Below are positions 1 through 9,621 of a stretch of DNA of 64,000 nucleotides, in pieces (the first letter of the stretch is position 1; each line of letters opens with the position of its first letter). The translations under genes and the position numbers were made by a program. This DNA is from Kluyvera genomosp. 1. GTDB taxonomy: Bacteria > Pseudomonadota > Gammaproteobacteria > Enterobacterales > Enterobacteriaceae. Location of the stretch: the NCBI RefSeq assembly GCF_001266615.1, contig NZ_LGHZ01000018.1:62001-126000 (forward strand), read 5' to 3'. The notes beneath the pieces were generated by a model that did no database searches, was not told the DNA's origin, and saw nothing but the letters and a program-made list of their open reading frames with translations.

Positions 1-170
1 GAAGCGATGATTTTTAATAACGTGCTTTTCCCACAGCCAGAGGGGCCGGTAATTAACTTAAATTCGCCAGGAGCAATGCTGAGATTTATCTGTTCCAGTA
101 TCGTATTTCCGCCGATATCAAAGCCCACATTTTTGAGCTGCAAAATAGCGCTATTTTCCATTGTTGCCAT
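1..170 (-). CDS. fetA: FetA, ATP-binding subunit of the FetAB ABC exporter (N-terminal part only)
   Basis: Only the first 56 codons lie in the window; the gene runs off the left edge. The translated start carries the Walker A motif GPSGCGKST at about residues 42-50, preceded by an LQLKNVGF strand typical of ABC ATPases, and it closely resembles E. coli FetA (YbbL), which works with the membrane protein FetB in iron homeostasis and oxidative stress resistance. The ATG at 170 has an AGGA ribosome binding site six bases upstream; a second in-frame ATG at 161 gives the start nearest the E. coli protein. It is divergent from qmcA, as in E. coli. Confidence 0.88.
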   Translation of the reverse strand, partial: MATMENSAILQLKNVGFDIGGNTILEQINLSIAPGEFKLITGPSGCGKSTLLKIIA

Positions 171-290
171 TCCATATCCTGATTTTTTCTTTTGTCCCTA
201 CAGTGTAACGCCAATTAATTTCAGGGGGCGAATTTCAGCATCATTGCCGATATACTTATTGAGGTTACGGACAGTTAAACAGGAGGTTTT

Positions 291-1208
291 ATGCTGGTAT
301 TTATCCCTATTCTTATCTTCGTCGCGCTGGTGGTTGTCGCAGCGGGCGTCAAAATTGTGCCGCAGGGCTATCAATGGACGGTTGAGCGCTTTGGTCGCTA
401 CACCAAAACGCTGCATCCGGGTTTAAGCCTGGTGGTGCCGTTTATGGATCGTATTGGTCGTAAGATCAACATGATGGAACAGGTCCTCGACATTCCATCG
501 CAGGAAGTTATCTCCAAAGATAACGCCAACGTGGCGATTGATGCGGTCTGCTTTATTCAGGTTATCGACGCGCCGAAAGCGGCGTACGAGGTCAGCAATC
601 TGGAGTTGGCCATTATCAATCTGACGATGACCAACATCCGTACCGTGCTCGGCTCGATGGAGCTGGATGAAATGCTCTCCCAGCGCGATAACATCAACAC
701 TCGCCTGCTGCACATCGTCGATGAAGCCACCAATCCGTGGGGCATCAAAATCACCCGTATCGAGATTCGCGACGTGCGCCCACCGGCGGAGCTGATTGAT
801 GCGATGAACGCACAGATGAAGGCCGAGCGTACTAAGCGTGCCTATATTCTGGAAGCCGAAGGGATTCGACAGGCGCAGATCGTGAAAGCCGAAGGTGAAA
901 AACAGGCGCAGATTCTTACCGCCGAAGGTGAACGTCAGTCGGCGTTCCTGCAAGCGGAAGCGCGTGAACGCTCGGCGGAAGCAGAAGCCCGAGCCACCAA
1001 AATGGTGTCAGAGGCGATTGCCGCCGGTGATATTCAGGCTGTGAACTACTTCGTGGCGCAGAAATATACCGACGCACTCCAGCAAATCGGTTCGTCGAAT
1101 AACAGCAAAGTGGTCATGATGCCGCTGGATGCCAGCAGCCTGATGGGTTCCATCGCCGGGATCGCTGAGCTGGTAAAAGACAGCGCCAGCGAACGGAAAT
1201 CATCATGA
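291..1208 (+). CDS. qmcA: QmcA, SPFH/stomatin-family membrane protein
   Basis: A 305-residue protein, the same length as E. coli QmcA (YbbK). It has an N-terminal membrane anchor (residues 1-20), a PHB/SPFH domain starting around [15 protein letters not shown], and an Ala/Glu-rich coiled coil (roughly residues 180-250, repeated AEGE/AEAE blocks) that drives oligomerisation in stomatin-like proteins. The family forms large membrane-associated assemblies; in E. coli the gene is linked to FtsH/HflKC-type membrane quality control. A GGAGG ribosome binding site precedes the ATG. Its TGA overlaps the ybbJ ATG (ATGA), so the two are translationally coupled. Confidence 0.95.
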   Translation: MLVFIPILIFVALVVVAAGVKIVPQGYQWTVERFGRYTKTLHPGLSLVVPFMDRIGRKINMMEQVLDIPSQEVISKDNANVAIDAVCFIQVIDAPKAAYEVSNLELAIINLTMTNIRTVLGSMELDEMLSQRDNINTRLLHIVDEATNPWGIKITRIEIRDVRPPAELIDAMNAQMKAERTKRAYILEAEGIRQAQIVKAEGEKQAQILTAEGERQSAFLQAEARERSAEAEARATKMVSEAIAAGDIQAVNYFVAQKYTDALQQIGSSNNSKVVMMPLDASSLMGSIAGIAELVKDSASERKSS

Positions 1209-1666
1209 TTGCCCTGGTGCTCGCGCACCCGCATATCTTCTGGCTGAGTCTCGGCGGCCTGCTGCTGGCGGCAGAAATGCTCGGCGGCAGCGGCTATTTG
1301 TTGTGGAGCGGCGTCGCTGCGGCGGTCACCGGACTGTTGACGTGGATTCTGCCGATTGGCTGGGAGTGGCAAGGCACGCTGTTTGCGGTGCTCACGCTGC
1401 TGGCGGCCTGGCTATGGTGGAAATGGCTAAGCCGTCGTGCTGACCGTCAGCGCCCTGCCGAAGGGCAGCTTAACCAGCGTGGCCAACAGCTGTTGGGGCA
1501 ACGCTTTACGCTCGACAGCACGCTAGTTAACGGCCGCGGTCATATGCGCGTCGGCGACAGCTCATGGCCTGTTATCGCCGATGACGATCTGCCAGCAGGG
1601 AGTAAAGTAGAAGTCGTCGCCGTAGAAGGGATCGTTCTGCGCATCCGAATTGCCCCGCCGCGCTAA
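1205..1666 (+). CDS. ybbJ: YbbJ, NfeD-family inner membrane protein
   Basis: A 153-residue protein with two to three N-terminal membrane segments (about residues 8-70) followed by a soluble C-terminal beta-rich OB-fold domain (about residues 85-150), the layout of short NfeD proteins. NfeD-type proteins are nearly always paired with a stomatin/SPFH partner, here the overlapping upstream qmcA. The start ATG sits inside the qmcA stop (ATGA). It ends three bases before the convergent end of cueR. No enzymatic residues are visible; the long NfeD protease domain is absent, as in E. coli YbbJ. Confidence 0.93.
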   Translation: MIALVLAHPHIFWLSLGGLLLAAEMLGGSGYLLWSGVAAAVTGLLTWILPIGWEWQGTLFAVLTLLAAWLWWKWLSRRADRQRPAEGQLNQRGQQLLGQRFTLDSTLVNGRGHMRVGDSSWPVIADDDLPAGSKVEVVAVEGIVLRIRIAPPR

Positions 1667-1669
1667 CAA

Positions 1670-2080
1670 TCAGGCCTGGGCTTTACGGTGGCAGCAGCCG
1701 GAGAGATTGTCGATAATCGGGCAGTCGGCGCTGTCATCGCCCGGGCAGGAAGCGGCCAGCGACATCAGCTGGTCGCGCATCGCCTGCAAATCGCGAATAT
1801 GACGCTCGATATCAGCGACTTTTTGCAGCGTATACGCCTTCACATCCGCGCTGTGGCGTTTGGGATCGTTAAACAAATTCACCAGTTCGCCGCACTCCTC
1901 CAGATTGAACCCCACCTGTCGCGCCTGGCGCAGCAGCGTAAATTCATCCAGATGCTTTTGCGTATAGCTACGGTAGCCGTTCTCGCTGCGCAGCGGCGGC
2001 GTCACCAGCCCCTTCTCTTCATAAAAGCGAATGGCTTTACTGGTTAACCCGGTTTTTTTGGCAACATCACTGATATTCAC
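1670..2080 (-). CDS. cueR: CueR, MerR-family copper-responsive activator
   Basis: A 136-residue MerR-type regulator: winged helix-turn-helix at residues 1-70 ([23 protein letters not shown]), a dimerisation helix, and a C-terminal metal loop with the two CueR cysteines in the stretch [11 protein letters not shown] (residues 112-122). CueR senses Cu(I) and activates copA and cueO by distorting promoters with long spacers. The start is GTG at 2080 with an AGGGGG ribosome binding site. In K-12 glsA-ybaT separates cueR from copA; here the two are directly divergent, sharing a 95-bp intergenic region that contains the CueR dyad. The C-terminal end has His and Cys residues (CCHRK) as in E. coli. 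Confidence 0.95.
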   Translation of the reverse strand: MNISDVAKKTGLTSKAIRFYEEKGLVTPPLRSENGYRSYTQKHLDEFTLLRQARQVGFNLEECGELVNLFNDPKRHSADVKAYTLQKVADIERHIRDLQAMRDQLMSLAASCPGDDSADCPIIDNLSGCCHRKAQA

Positions 2081-2089
2081 TTTTCCCCC

Positions 2090-2120
2090 TTGACCTTCCC
2101 CTTGCTGGAAGGTTTAACCT
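2090..2120 (+). promoter_or_regulatory. CueR-controlled copA promoter
   Basis: A -35 TTGACC (2090-2095) and a -10-like TAACCT (2115-2120) are separated by 19 bp, the overlong spacing that MerR-family activators correct. Inside the spacer is the dyad ACCTTCC...GGAAGGT (2093-2113), matching the known E. coli copA CueR box. Confidence 0.85.
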
Positions 2121-2175
2121 TCATAACTGTAGACGAAAAGGTGAATTTGGTCACCCTGCAATTAAGGAGAGCATG

Positions 2176-4677
2176 ATGTCTCATACCATCGACCTAACCC
2201 TGGACGGCCTGTCCTGCGGTCACTGCGTTAAACGCGTGAAAGAGAGCCTGGAACAACGTCCTGACGTTGAACAAGCGGATGTCACTATCGAAGCGGCACA
2301 CGTCACCGGTAGCGCCAGCGCTGAAGCGCTGATTGAAACCATTAAACAAGCTGGATACGGTGCGGAGTTAAGCCACCCAAAGGCTAAACCGCTGGCAGAG
2401 TCATCATCCCCGTCGGAAGCACTGACAGCGGCCACCCCTGAGCTTCCGGCAGCACAGGATCTGGATGACAGCCAACAGCTGCTGATCAACGGTATGAGCT
2501 GCGCCAGCTGCGTTTCCCGGGTACAGAAGGCTTTGCAGGCTGTCCCCGGCGTCGTACAGGCACGGGTAAACCTGGCGGAGCGCACGGCCCTAGTCATGGG
2601 CAATGCTTCCGCCGGTGATTTAGTACAAGCCGTAGAGAAAGCAGGCTACGGCGCGGAAGCGATTGAGGACGATCTCAAGCGCCGCGAACGCCAGCAGGAA
2701 ACTGCGCTGGCAACCATGAAACGTTTTCGCTGGCAGGCGATTGTGGCCCTGTTAGTCGGTATTCCGGTGATGGTTTGGGGGATGATCGGCGACAACATGA
2801 TGGTCTCCGACGATAACCGTTCCCTGTGGCTGGTGATTGGTCTGGCCACGCTCGCAGTGATGGTTTTTGCCGGTGGCCACTTCTATAGTAGCGCCTGGAA
2901 AAGCCTCAAGAACCGCACCGCCACCATGGATACGCTGGTCGCGCTCGGCACCGGCGTGGCGTGGCTGTACTCGATGAGCGTTAACCTGTGGCCACAGTGG
3001 TTCCCGATGGAAGCCCGCCACCTCTATTATGAAGCCAGCGCCATGATCATCGGTCTGATAAACCTCGGTCATATGTTAGAGGCGCGTGCCCGTCAGCGTT
3101 CGTCCCGGGCACTGGAAAAATTGCTCGATCTGACACCGCCTACCGCGCGCGTAGTCACCGATGACGGCGAAAAAACCGTGCCGCTGGCCGATGTGCAGCC
3201 GGGTATGACCCTGCGTCTCGCCACCGGCGACCGCGTGCCGGTCGATGGAGAAATCAGTCAAGGTGAAGCCTGGTTTGATGAAGCCATGCTGACCGGTGAA
3301 CCTATTCCGCAGCAAAAAGGCGACGGCGACAGTATTCACGCCGGAACCGTGGTGCAGGACGGTTCCGTGTTGTTCCGCGCCAGCGCAGTCGGCAGCCACA
3401 CCACCTTGTCGCGCATCATTAAGATGGTGCGCCAGGCGCAAAGCAGCAAACCTGAAATTGGTCAATTGGCCGACAAAATCTCGGCGGTGTTTGTGCCGGT
3501 GGTGGTTGCTATCGCCATCTTCAGCGCCGCCATCTGGTACTTCTTCGGCCCAGCGCCGCAGATCGTTTACACCCTGGTCATTGCCACCACAGTGCTGATT
3601 ATCGCCTGCCCTTGTGCGCTCGGTCTGGCAACACCGATGTCGATTATCTCCGGCGTTGGACGCGCCGCAGAATATGGCGTACTGGTCCGTGATGCCGATG
3701 CATTGCAGCGCGCCAGCGAACTCACCACGCTGGTGTTTGATAAAACCGGCACCCTGACCGAAGGTAAACCGCAGGTCGTGGCGGTGAAAACGCTGGGCGC
3801 GATTAGCGAAGTCACCGCACTGCGCTTAGCCGCCGCGCTGGAACAGGGCTCAAATCACCCGCTGGCACGCGCCATTTTAGAAAAAGCCGCCGAGAAGTCG
3901 TTACCGCAGGTCAATGCCTTTCGCACTCTGCGCGGTCTCGGCGTGAGCGGTGACGTCGACGGGCATCAGGTTCTGCTGGGCAATCAGGCATTGATGCATG
4001 AACAGCAGATCGCGACACATGAACTCGATGATGAAATAACACAGCAGGCCGCCAAAGGTGCAACGCCGGTGCTGTTAGCCGTTGACGGCCATGCCGCCGC
4101 GCTGTTCGCCATCCGCGACCCAATGCGCAGCGACAGTGTGGCAGCATTACAACGCCTTCACCGCGAAGGCTACCGCCTGGTGATGCTGACCGGTGATAAC
4201 CCGATTACCGCCAATGCCATTGCCAAAGAGGCCGGTATTGATGAAGTGATTGCCGGCGTCCTGCCGGATGGCAAAGCGCAGGCGATTAAAGATTTGCAGG
4301 CACAAGGCCAGAAAGTGGCGATGGTCGGTGATGGCATTAACGATGCCCCGGCGCTGGCGCAGGCTGAGGTCGGTATCGCCATGGGTGGCGGTAGCGATGT
4401 GGCAATTGAAACCGCCGCCATCACTTTGATGCGTCATAGCCTGGTGGGCGTTGCCGATGCGTTGGCTATCTCCCGCGCCACGCTGCGCAACATGAAACAA
4501 AACCTGTTAGGTGCCTTTGTCTACAACTCACTGGGTATTCCCATTGCCGCCGGGATCCTTTGGCCGCTGACCGGTACATTGCTCAACCCGGTCGTGGCAG
4601 GGGCGGCGATGGCGCTGTCTTCCATCACCGTGGTGAGCAACGCCAACCGTCTGCTGCGTTTTAAACCAAAACAGTAA
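2176..4677 (+). CDS. copA: CopA, Cu(I)-exporting P1B-type ATPase
   Basis: An 833-residue copper ATPase of the inner membrane. Two N-terminal heavy-metal domains carry CxxC motifs (LSCGHC near residue 14; MSCASC near residue 110). The transport motif is CPC within [12 protein letters not shown], the phosphorylation site is DKTGTLTEG, and ATP-binding motifs include NHPLA and [12 protein letters not shown]. Two ATGs are present at 2173 and 2176; the AAGGAG site lies six bases from the second, which also matches the E. coli start. Transcription is CueR-dependent. The conserved CCCAAAG slip site near codon 68 allows a 70-residue copper chaperone to be made from the same gene (separate entry). Confidence 0.97.
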   Translation: MSHTIDLTLDGLSCGHCVKRVKESLEQRPDVEQADVTIEAAHVTGSASAEALIETIKQAGYGAELSHPKAKPLAESSSPSEALTAATPELPAAQDLDDSQQLLINGMSCASCVSRVQKALQAVPGVVQARVNLAERTALVMGNASAGDLVQAVEKAGYGAEAIEDDLKRRERQQETALATMKRFRWQAIVALLVGIPVMVWGMIGDNMMVSDDNRSLWLVIGLATLAVMVFAGGHFYSSAWKSLKNRTATMDTLVALGTGVAWLYSMSVNLWPQWFPMEARHLYYEASAMIIGLINLGHMLEARARQRSSRALEKLLDLTPPTARVVTDDGEKTVPLADVQPGMTLRLATGDRVPVDGEISQGEAWFDEAMLTGEPIPQQKGDGDSIHAGTVVQDGSVLFRASAVGSHTTLSRIIKMVRQAQSSKPEIGQLADKISAVFVPVVVAIAIFSAAIWYFFGPAPQIVYTLVIATTVLIIACPCALGLATPMSIISGVGRAAEYGVLVRDADALQRASELTTLVFDKTGTLTEGKPQVVAVKTLGAISEVTALRLAAALEQGSNHPLARAILEKAAEKSLPQVNAFRTLRGLGVSGDVDGHQVLLGNQALMHEQQIATHELDDEITQQAAKGATPVLLAVDGHAAALFAIRDPMRSDSVAALQRLHREGYRLVMLTGDNPITANAIAKEAGIDEVIAGVLPDGKAQAIKDLQAQGQKVAMVGDGINDAPALAQAEVGIAMGGGSDVAIETAAITLMRHSLVGVADALAISRATLRNMKQNLLGAFVYNSLGIPIAAGILWPLTGTLLNPVVAGAAMALSSITVVSNANRLLRFKPKQ
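2376..2387 (+). promoter_or_regulatory. Programmed -1 frameshift site in copA producing CopA(Z)
   Basis: The heptamer CCCAAAG (2376-2382) is read as C CCA AAG in frame. A -1 slip gives CCC AAA GGC TAA, ending translation at 2387 after 70 codons, right after the first CxxC domain. This reproduces the reported E. coli copA arrangement, where frameshifting yields a soluble copper chaperone from the same gene. The sequence and frame are seen directly; use in this organism is inferred. Confidence 0.82.
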
Positions 4678-4684
4678 TCCCATC

Positions 4685-4708
4685 GTCCCTCCCACCTTTG
4701 GGAGGGAC
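4685..4708 (+). terminator. Terminator-like hairpin after copA
   Basis: A perfect 9-bp stem GTCCCTCCC/GGGAGGGAC with the loop ACCTTT starts 8 bases after the copA stop. The following GCGTTTGC is only weakly U-rich, so it may be an imperfect intrinsic terminator. Confidence 0.6.
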
Positions 4709-4766
4709 GCGTTTGCACCTTTCCCCCCATCGCGCTAGCATGAGATTTTCCTTCCAGGGAGCGCGG

Positions 4767-5561
4767 ATGAGCCTGCTGAATCAACTCCAACACCTGTGGC
4801 GCATTCTGCGCGGTTCAACTTATAGCTGGCCTGCGCTGGATGTTGCGCTACCCGGCGGCCGCCATTTACACCTGGTTGGCAGCATTCATATGGGGACCCG
4901 CGATATGGCTCCCCTTCCCGCCAGGTTGGTCAAAAAGCTGCGTCAGGCCGATGCGCTGATCGTTGAAGCCGATATTTCCGGTAGCGAAACGCCGTTCACC
5001 AATCTCCCCATCTGCCCACCGTTGGCCGAACGCCTGAGCGAAGCACAGCTGAACGAACTGGAAAATCGGGTGACCGAGCAGGGGTTATCGCTTTTTCGCT
5101 TTGATACCCAACCGCTGTGGCAAATTGCCATGGTATTGCAGGCAACTCAGGCGCAGCGTCTGGGGCTGCGCCCAGATTACGGAATCGACTACCAGTTACT
5201 GACGGCCGCGCGTGCCGCCGATCTACCGGTACAGGAGCTGGAAGGCGCGGACAGTCAGATTGATCTGCTGTGCCAACTGCCCGATGGCGGAATGGCGTTG
5301 CTGGACGATACCCTGACCCACTGGCATACCAACGCACGATTATTACAAGTGATGATCGGCTGGTGGCTACAGCAGCCACCGTCAAACGGGACGGCCTCGC
5401 TACCGAACACCTTCAGCCAGTCGCTGTATGATGTGTTGATGGTGAAACGAAATGAAGCCTGGCGCGATACGCTGCTGGCGCTGCCGCCGGGGCGCTACGT
5501 GGTCGCCGTGGGGGCGTTGCATTTATACGGGGAAGGCAATCTGCCGCAAATGTTGAAATAA
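4767..5561 (+). CDS. ybaP: YbaP, TraB/GumN-family protein
   Basis: A 264-residue protein, the same length as E. coli YbaP. It carries the two GxxH motifs that define the TraB/GumN (Tiki-like) family: GSIHMG near residue 37 and VGALHLYGEGN near the C-terminus, together with the conserved Glu in IVEADIS. Family members are metal-dependent-protease-like, but the E. coli protein has no assigned function. ATG at 4767 has AGGGAG five bases upstream; an upstream in-frame ATG at 4698 lacks a site and falls within the copA terminator. Its stop codon touches the poly-U end of the opposite-strand ChiX RNA. Confidence 0.93.
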   Translation: MSLLNQLQHLWRILRGSTYSWPALDVALPGGRHLHLVGSIHMGTRDMAPLPARLVKKLRQADALIVEADISGSETPFTNLPICPPLAERLSEAQLNELENRVTEQGLSLFRFDTQPLWQIAMVLQATQAQRLGLRPDYGIDYQLLTAARAADLPVQELEGADSQIDLLCQLPDGGMALLDDTLTHWHTNARLLQVMIGWWLQQPPSNGTASLPNTFSQSLYDVLMVKRNEAWRDTLLALPPGRYVVAVGALHLYGEGNLPQMLK

Positions 5562-5640
5562 AAAAATGGCCAATATTTCTATTGGCCCGTCAAAGAGGAA
5601 TTTCATCATTATTATTATCCCGAAGTTTTCACTCCGGATC
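5560..5640 (-). ncRNA. chiX: ChiX (MicM/SroB) Hfq-binding small RNA
   Basis: The minus strand of this ybaP-ybaK gap reproduces E. coli ChiX. It has a 5' hairpin (CCGGAGT/ACTTCGG), an A/U-rich AATAATAA linker typical of Hfq A-rich binding, the seed AAATTCCTCTTTGACGGG that pairs with the chiP leader, and a terminator hairpin (GGCCAAT/ATTGGCC) ending in seven U. ChiX silences the chitoporin gene chiP and is titrated by chitobiose operon mRNA. The 5' end is set by alignment to the E. coli RNA and may be off by a few bases. The seed and terminator match; the 5' hairpin has diverged in sequence but keeps complementarity. Confidence 0.92.
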
Positions 5641-5644
5641 CTTC

Positions 5645-5676
5645 GATTGTCGCTCAAAGTTGCCGCAACTGCCAAG
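5645..5676 (-). promoter_or_regulatory. Probable chiX sigma-70 promoter
   Basis: Reading the minus strand, TTGGCA is followed after 18 bp by GACAAT, with the ChiX 5' end about six bases further on. The -10 is moderate. Coordinates are approximate. Confidence 0.5.
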
Positions 5677-5729
5677 ACCTAATGCGCAAGATTATACTAT
5701 TTTTTAGTCTGTTTACGGGCGTATGCTGA

Positions 5730-6242
<513 letters not shown>

Positions 6243-6256
6243 TCGGAGCGGGTTGT

Positions 6257-6290
6257 CCCCTAACCCTCTCCCCAAAGGGGAGAGGGAATA
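6257..6290. repeat. Palindromic intergenic repeat, CCCTCTCCCC type
   Basis: CCCTCTCCCC (6264-6273) and GGGGAGAGGG (6277-6286) form a perfect 10-bp stem with an AAA loop, preceded by CCCCTAA. The same unit (CCCTCTCCC/GGGAGAGGG with flanking TTAGGG) occurs twice more at 14637-14742. It resembles a REP-like dispersed repeat and could also end ybaK and ushA transcription. Confidence 0.75.
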
Positions 6291-6318
6291 GAACGAAGCC
6301 CGGGAACGGCTCAAAGCC

Positions 6319-7971
6319 TTACTGCCAGCTCACTTCCCCTTTCGGTTCGTAAGCGTTCACATCAAGCGGTGAGTTCTGTTCAATGTACTGCTTCAGAACT
6401 TCTGCATCGATAAAGCCGGTATTCACATAGCCTGGTTTGCTATCAATCTTCGGATAACCGTCGCCGCCGGTGGCATTAAAGCTGAGGGTGGCTAAACGAT
6501 AGGTTTTCGCCGGATCAATGGCCTCACCTTTGATTTTCAGATCCTGAAGCTGCCCACCCTTCGCCACAAAGCTGACGTTGGCAAACTGCGGATAAGCTCC
6601 GGAGTCCGGTTTCATCTGCGCCACCGCGGTAAGGTATTCAGTGACCTCTTTGCCGCTCATGTCAGCGTAGACCACCACGTTACCGAACGGCTGCACCTTC
6701 AGCACGCTCTTATAGGTGATATTTCCGGCCTCGATGGAATCACGAATGCCGCCACCGCTCATGACGCCAAAATCAGCGCTGGTACGCGCCATTTGTGCCG
6801 CGAGAATCAGCCGCCCCATGTTGGTTTGTACAAAGCGGACCTTGCTGCGATCGCCTTCCAGGTGCCCGTTGACGCTCCCCACTTTGACATCTAACTGCGC
6901 CTTACCTTTGCTCTGGAATGGCGTCAGCAGTGACAGCATCTGCGGGTTTTCCGGGATTTGTGGCGTGTAAAGTACGCGCTCACTCTGCCCGTTGTCATAG
7001 GTGACTTTTTTCTTCAGGTTGACCGGGATCAGTTGGTAGTGCACCAGCTTCAGCTCGCCGTTACGGAACTCAAAATCAGCACGGCCGACGTATTTGCCCC
7101 ATTCATGCGCCTGCACAATCCAGATGCCGTTTTGTTTGTCCGGCGCGCACGGGGTGCCCGGCACATAGTCGACCTGCTTTTTATTCTCCGACGCCATACA
7201 CACCGGGTCTTGTGAGTGACCACCCACAATCATCGCCAGTGAGCCAGCAGGCAAGCTACGAGCCATCTCGACGTCACCCGGCGCGTTGGAACCGTGCTCA
7301 CCGTTATCGTAATGGCCCATATGGGTGGTCGCCAAAATCAGATCGGGCTTCTCGTTTTGCTGCAGTTCCTGGATAACCAGCTTCGCCTCTTCTGCCGGTT
7401 TGCGGAATTCGATGTCGGTGAAGTATTCCGGGTTACCGATTTTCGCCGTGTCGTCGGTAGTTAAACCAATGACGGCAATTTTCAGATCCTGACGTTTGAA
7501 CAACGCCCACGGTTTAAACAGGCGTTCACCGGTGCTTTTTTGATAGATATTGGCGGAGAGGAATGGGAACTTAGCCCACTTTTCCTGCTGACGTAGCACA
7601 CTCATCGGATTATCAAATTCGTGGTTACCGACCGCCATCGCGTCGTAGCCCACCAGATTCATCCCGCGGAAATCAGGCTCGGCGTCCTGAAGATCGGATT
7701 CCGGCACCCCGGTGTTGATATCGCCGCCGGAGAGAAGCAGCACGCTACCGCCTTCGGCCGCCACCTCTTTACGAATACCATCCACCAGCGTCTTTTGCGC
7801 TGCCAGCCCGTATTCACCGTATTCGCTGCGCCAGAAGTGCCCGTGATGATCGTTGGTATGCAGAATGGTGATTTTATAAGTTTTATCTTGCTGGTAAGCC
7901 TGTGCCGGTAAGCTGGTTAACGATAAAGCCGCCAGCATCGCCAACGCCACGCCCCGTTTGACGAATCGCAT
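6319..7971 (-). CDS. ushA: UshA, periplasmic 5'-nucleotidase/UDP-sugar hydrolase
   Basis: A 550-residue protein, the same length as E. coli UshA. A Sec signal peptide (residues 1-25, ending LPAQA) is followed by the metallophosphatase domain with ILHTNDHHGHF, GGD and VGNHEFD metal-binding motifs (residues 35-120), and a C-terminal 5'-nucleotidase substrate domain (about residues 365-550) with the FNATGGDGYP substrate loop. It degrades external UDP-glucose and nucleotides to nucleosides for uptake, complementing the salvage genes gsk, adk and apt nearby. It is convergent with ybaK. Confidence 0.97.
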   Translation of the reverse strand: MRFVKRGVALAMLAALSLTSLPAQAYQQDKTYKITILHTNDHHGHFWRSEYGEYGLAAQKTLVDGIRKEVAAEGGSVLLLSGGDINTGVPESDLQDAEPDFRGMNLVGYDAMAVGNHEFDNPMSVLRQQEKWAKFPFLSANIYQKSTGERLFKPWALFKRQDLKIAVIGLTTDDTAKIGNPEYFTDIEFRKPAEEAKLVIQELQQNEKPDLILATTHMGHYDNGEHGSNAPGDVEMARSLPAGSLAMIVGGHSQDPVCMASENKKQVDYVPGTPCAPDKQNGIWIVQAHEWGKYVGRADFEFRNGELKLVHYQLIPVNLKKKVTYDNGQSERVLYTPQIPENPQMLSLLTPFQSKGKAQLDVKVGSVNGHLEGDRSKVRFVQTNMGRLILAAQMARTSADFGVMSGGGIRDSIEAGNITYKSVLKVQPFGNVVVYADMSGKEVTEYLTAVAQMKPDSGAYPQFANVSFVAKGGQLQDLKIKGEAIDPAKTYRLATLSFNATGGDGYPKIDSKPGYVNTGFIDAEVLKQYIEQNSPLDVNAYEPKGEVSWQ

Positions 7972-8145
7972 AAATCTCTCCCTGAGTGAATAACAACCGC
8001 AGAAATTACAACGCCATGAAATATTAGTCTAATTTGTTTTCAGAAATGAGACTTCCTTCAAACGTCTTAGGCAGGTATCTTAGTCTGATAACTATTATTA
8101 AAGCGTTTATCCCCAACATCGCTCGATAAAATACAAGTGGAATCT

Positions 8146-9366
8146 ATGGCAATCTCTGAAACTAGCCCTACCCGGCCGGGTCCTTCTGCGTCTTCGCAAA
8201 AGGGCCGCACCTCATTTGGCATCCTGGGAGCAATCAGCCTCTCCCACCTGCTCAATGACATGATCCAATCGCTGATCCTCGCGATTTACCCCCTTCTTCA
8301 GTCGGAGTTTTCGCTGACGTTTGTGCAGATCGGGATGATCACCCTCACCTTCCAGCTCACCTCGTCGCTATTCCAGCCGGTTATCGGTTACATCACCGAT
8401 AAGCGCTCAATGCCGTGGTCGCTGCCGGTGGGTATGTGCTTTACCCTGACGGGCCTGGTGCTTTTGGCGCTGGCTGGGAGCTTTGGCATGGTGCTGCTGG
8501 CCGCCGCTCTGGTCGGGACCGGTTCTTCGGTCTTCCACCCGGAATCCTCCCGCGTGGCGCGTATGGCCTCCGGCGGCCGTCACGGGTTGGCGCAGTCTAT
8601 CTTCCAGGTAGGCGGTAACTTTGGTAGCTCATTAGGGCCATTGCTGGCGGCAGTGATCATCGCACCGTACGGTAAAGGTAACGTGGCCTGGTTTGTATTA
8701 GCCGCGCTTCTGGCGATTGTGGTGCTGGCGCAGGTAAGCCGTTGGTACGCCGCGCAGCATCGGATGAACAAAGGCAAACCGAAGGCGCCAATTATTAATC
8801 CACTGCCGAAGAATAAAGTGATCCTGGCCGTTTCCATCCTGTTAATGCTGATTTTCTCGAAATACTTCTATATGGCGAGCATTAGCAGCTATTACACCTT
8901 TTATCTGATACAAAAATTCGGATTATCGGTACAAAATGCCCAGATTCATTTGTTCGCCTTCCTTTTTGCTGTTGCCGCAGGCACGGTCATTGGTGGCCCG
9001 GTAGGGGATAAAATTGGGCGTAAATATGTTATTTGGGGCTCTATCCTCGGTGTCGCACCGTTTACCCTCCTTTTACCTTACGCAACCCTGTGGTGGACCG
9101 GGATTTTAACGGTGATCATTGGATTTATCCTCGCTTCAGCGTTTTCTGCCATTCTCGTCTACGCCCAAGAGCTGTTACCGGGCCGAATCGGCATGGTTTC
9201 CGGACTATTCTTCGGTTTCGCCTTTGGCATGGGGGGCTTAGGTGCTGCGGTGTTGGGGCTTATCGCCGACCATACCAGCATTGAATTGGTCTATAAAATA
9301 TGTGCTTTCCTACCACTTATTGGGATGTTGACCATATTCTTACCTGATAACCGCCAAAAACACTGA
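8146..9366 (+). CDS. fsr: Fsr, fosmidomycin-resistance-type MFS efflux transporter
   Basis: A 406-residue major facilitator with about 12 membrane segments, highly similar to E. coli Fsr from the segment RTSFGILGAISLSHLLNDM onwards; the first 20 or so residues are divergent. The MFS loop motif between segments 2 and 3 is replaced by GYITDKRS, and GGPVGDKIGRKYV in the second half is the MFS motif A copy. E. coli Fsr exports fosmidomycin when overexpressed; the natural substrate is unknown. ATG 8146 is chosen because it aligns with E. coli; an upstream ATG at 8137 adds three residues. It is divergent from ushA. Confidence 0.95.
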   Translation: MAISETSPTRPGPSASSQKGRTSFGILGAISLSHLLNDMIQSLILAIYPLLQSEFSLTFVQIGMITLTFQLTSSLFQPVIGYITDKRSMPWSLPVGMCFTLTGLVLLALAGSFGMVLLAAALVGTGSSVFHPESSRVARMASGGRHGLAQSIFQVGGNFGSSLGPLLAAVIIAPYGKGNVAWFVLAALLAIVVLAQVSRWYAAQHRMNKGKPKAPIINPLPKNKVILAVSILLMLIFSKYFYMASISSYYTFYLIQKFGLSVQNAQIHLFAFLFAVAAGTVIGGPVGDKIGRKYVIWGSILGVAPFTLLLPYATLWWTGILTVIIGFILASAFSAILVYAQELLPGRIGMVSGLFFGFAFGMGGLGAAVLGLIADHTSIELVYKICAFLPLIGMLTIFLPDNRQKH

Positions 9367-9621
9367 GTTATCGGCAGTCAAAGTGTCACTTTGGCTGCCG
9401 CCACTTCCTTGCAAGCTCGCCCCCTGCCTACCTTCCTGCATTCAATTTTCACTTTTGTGCCATTTACTCTCAAAAATTCAATTTTTTAGCTAAATTCAAG
9501 AATTATTCACAAACATAATGGTGGAAATTGTCATAAACTATTACCAGGCTTTTTGGTTTTCAGGTTGTTTTGACACTCTGCACCAAAAATGGAACCACGC
9601 ATCACGACGAAAGGAGACGGA
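9367..9621. other. fsr-ybaL intergenic region, 255 bp
   Basis: A/T-rich in its middle (9455-9550). No ORF with a ribosome binding site and no clear hairpin terminator was seen; it presumably carries the ybaL promoter. Confidence 0.5.
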
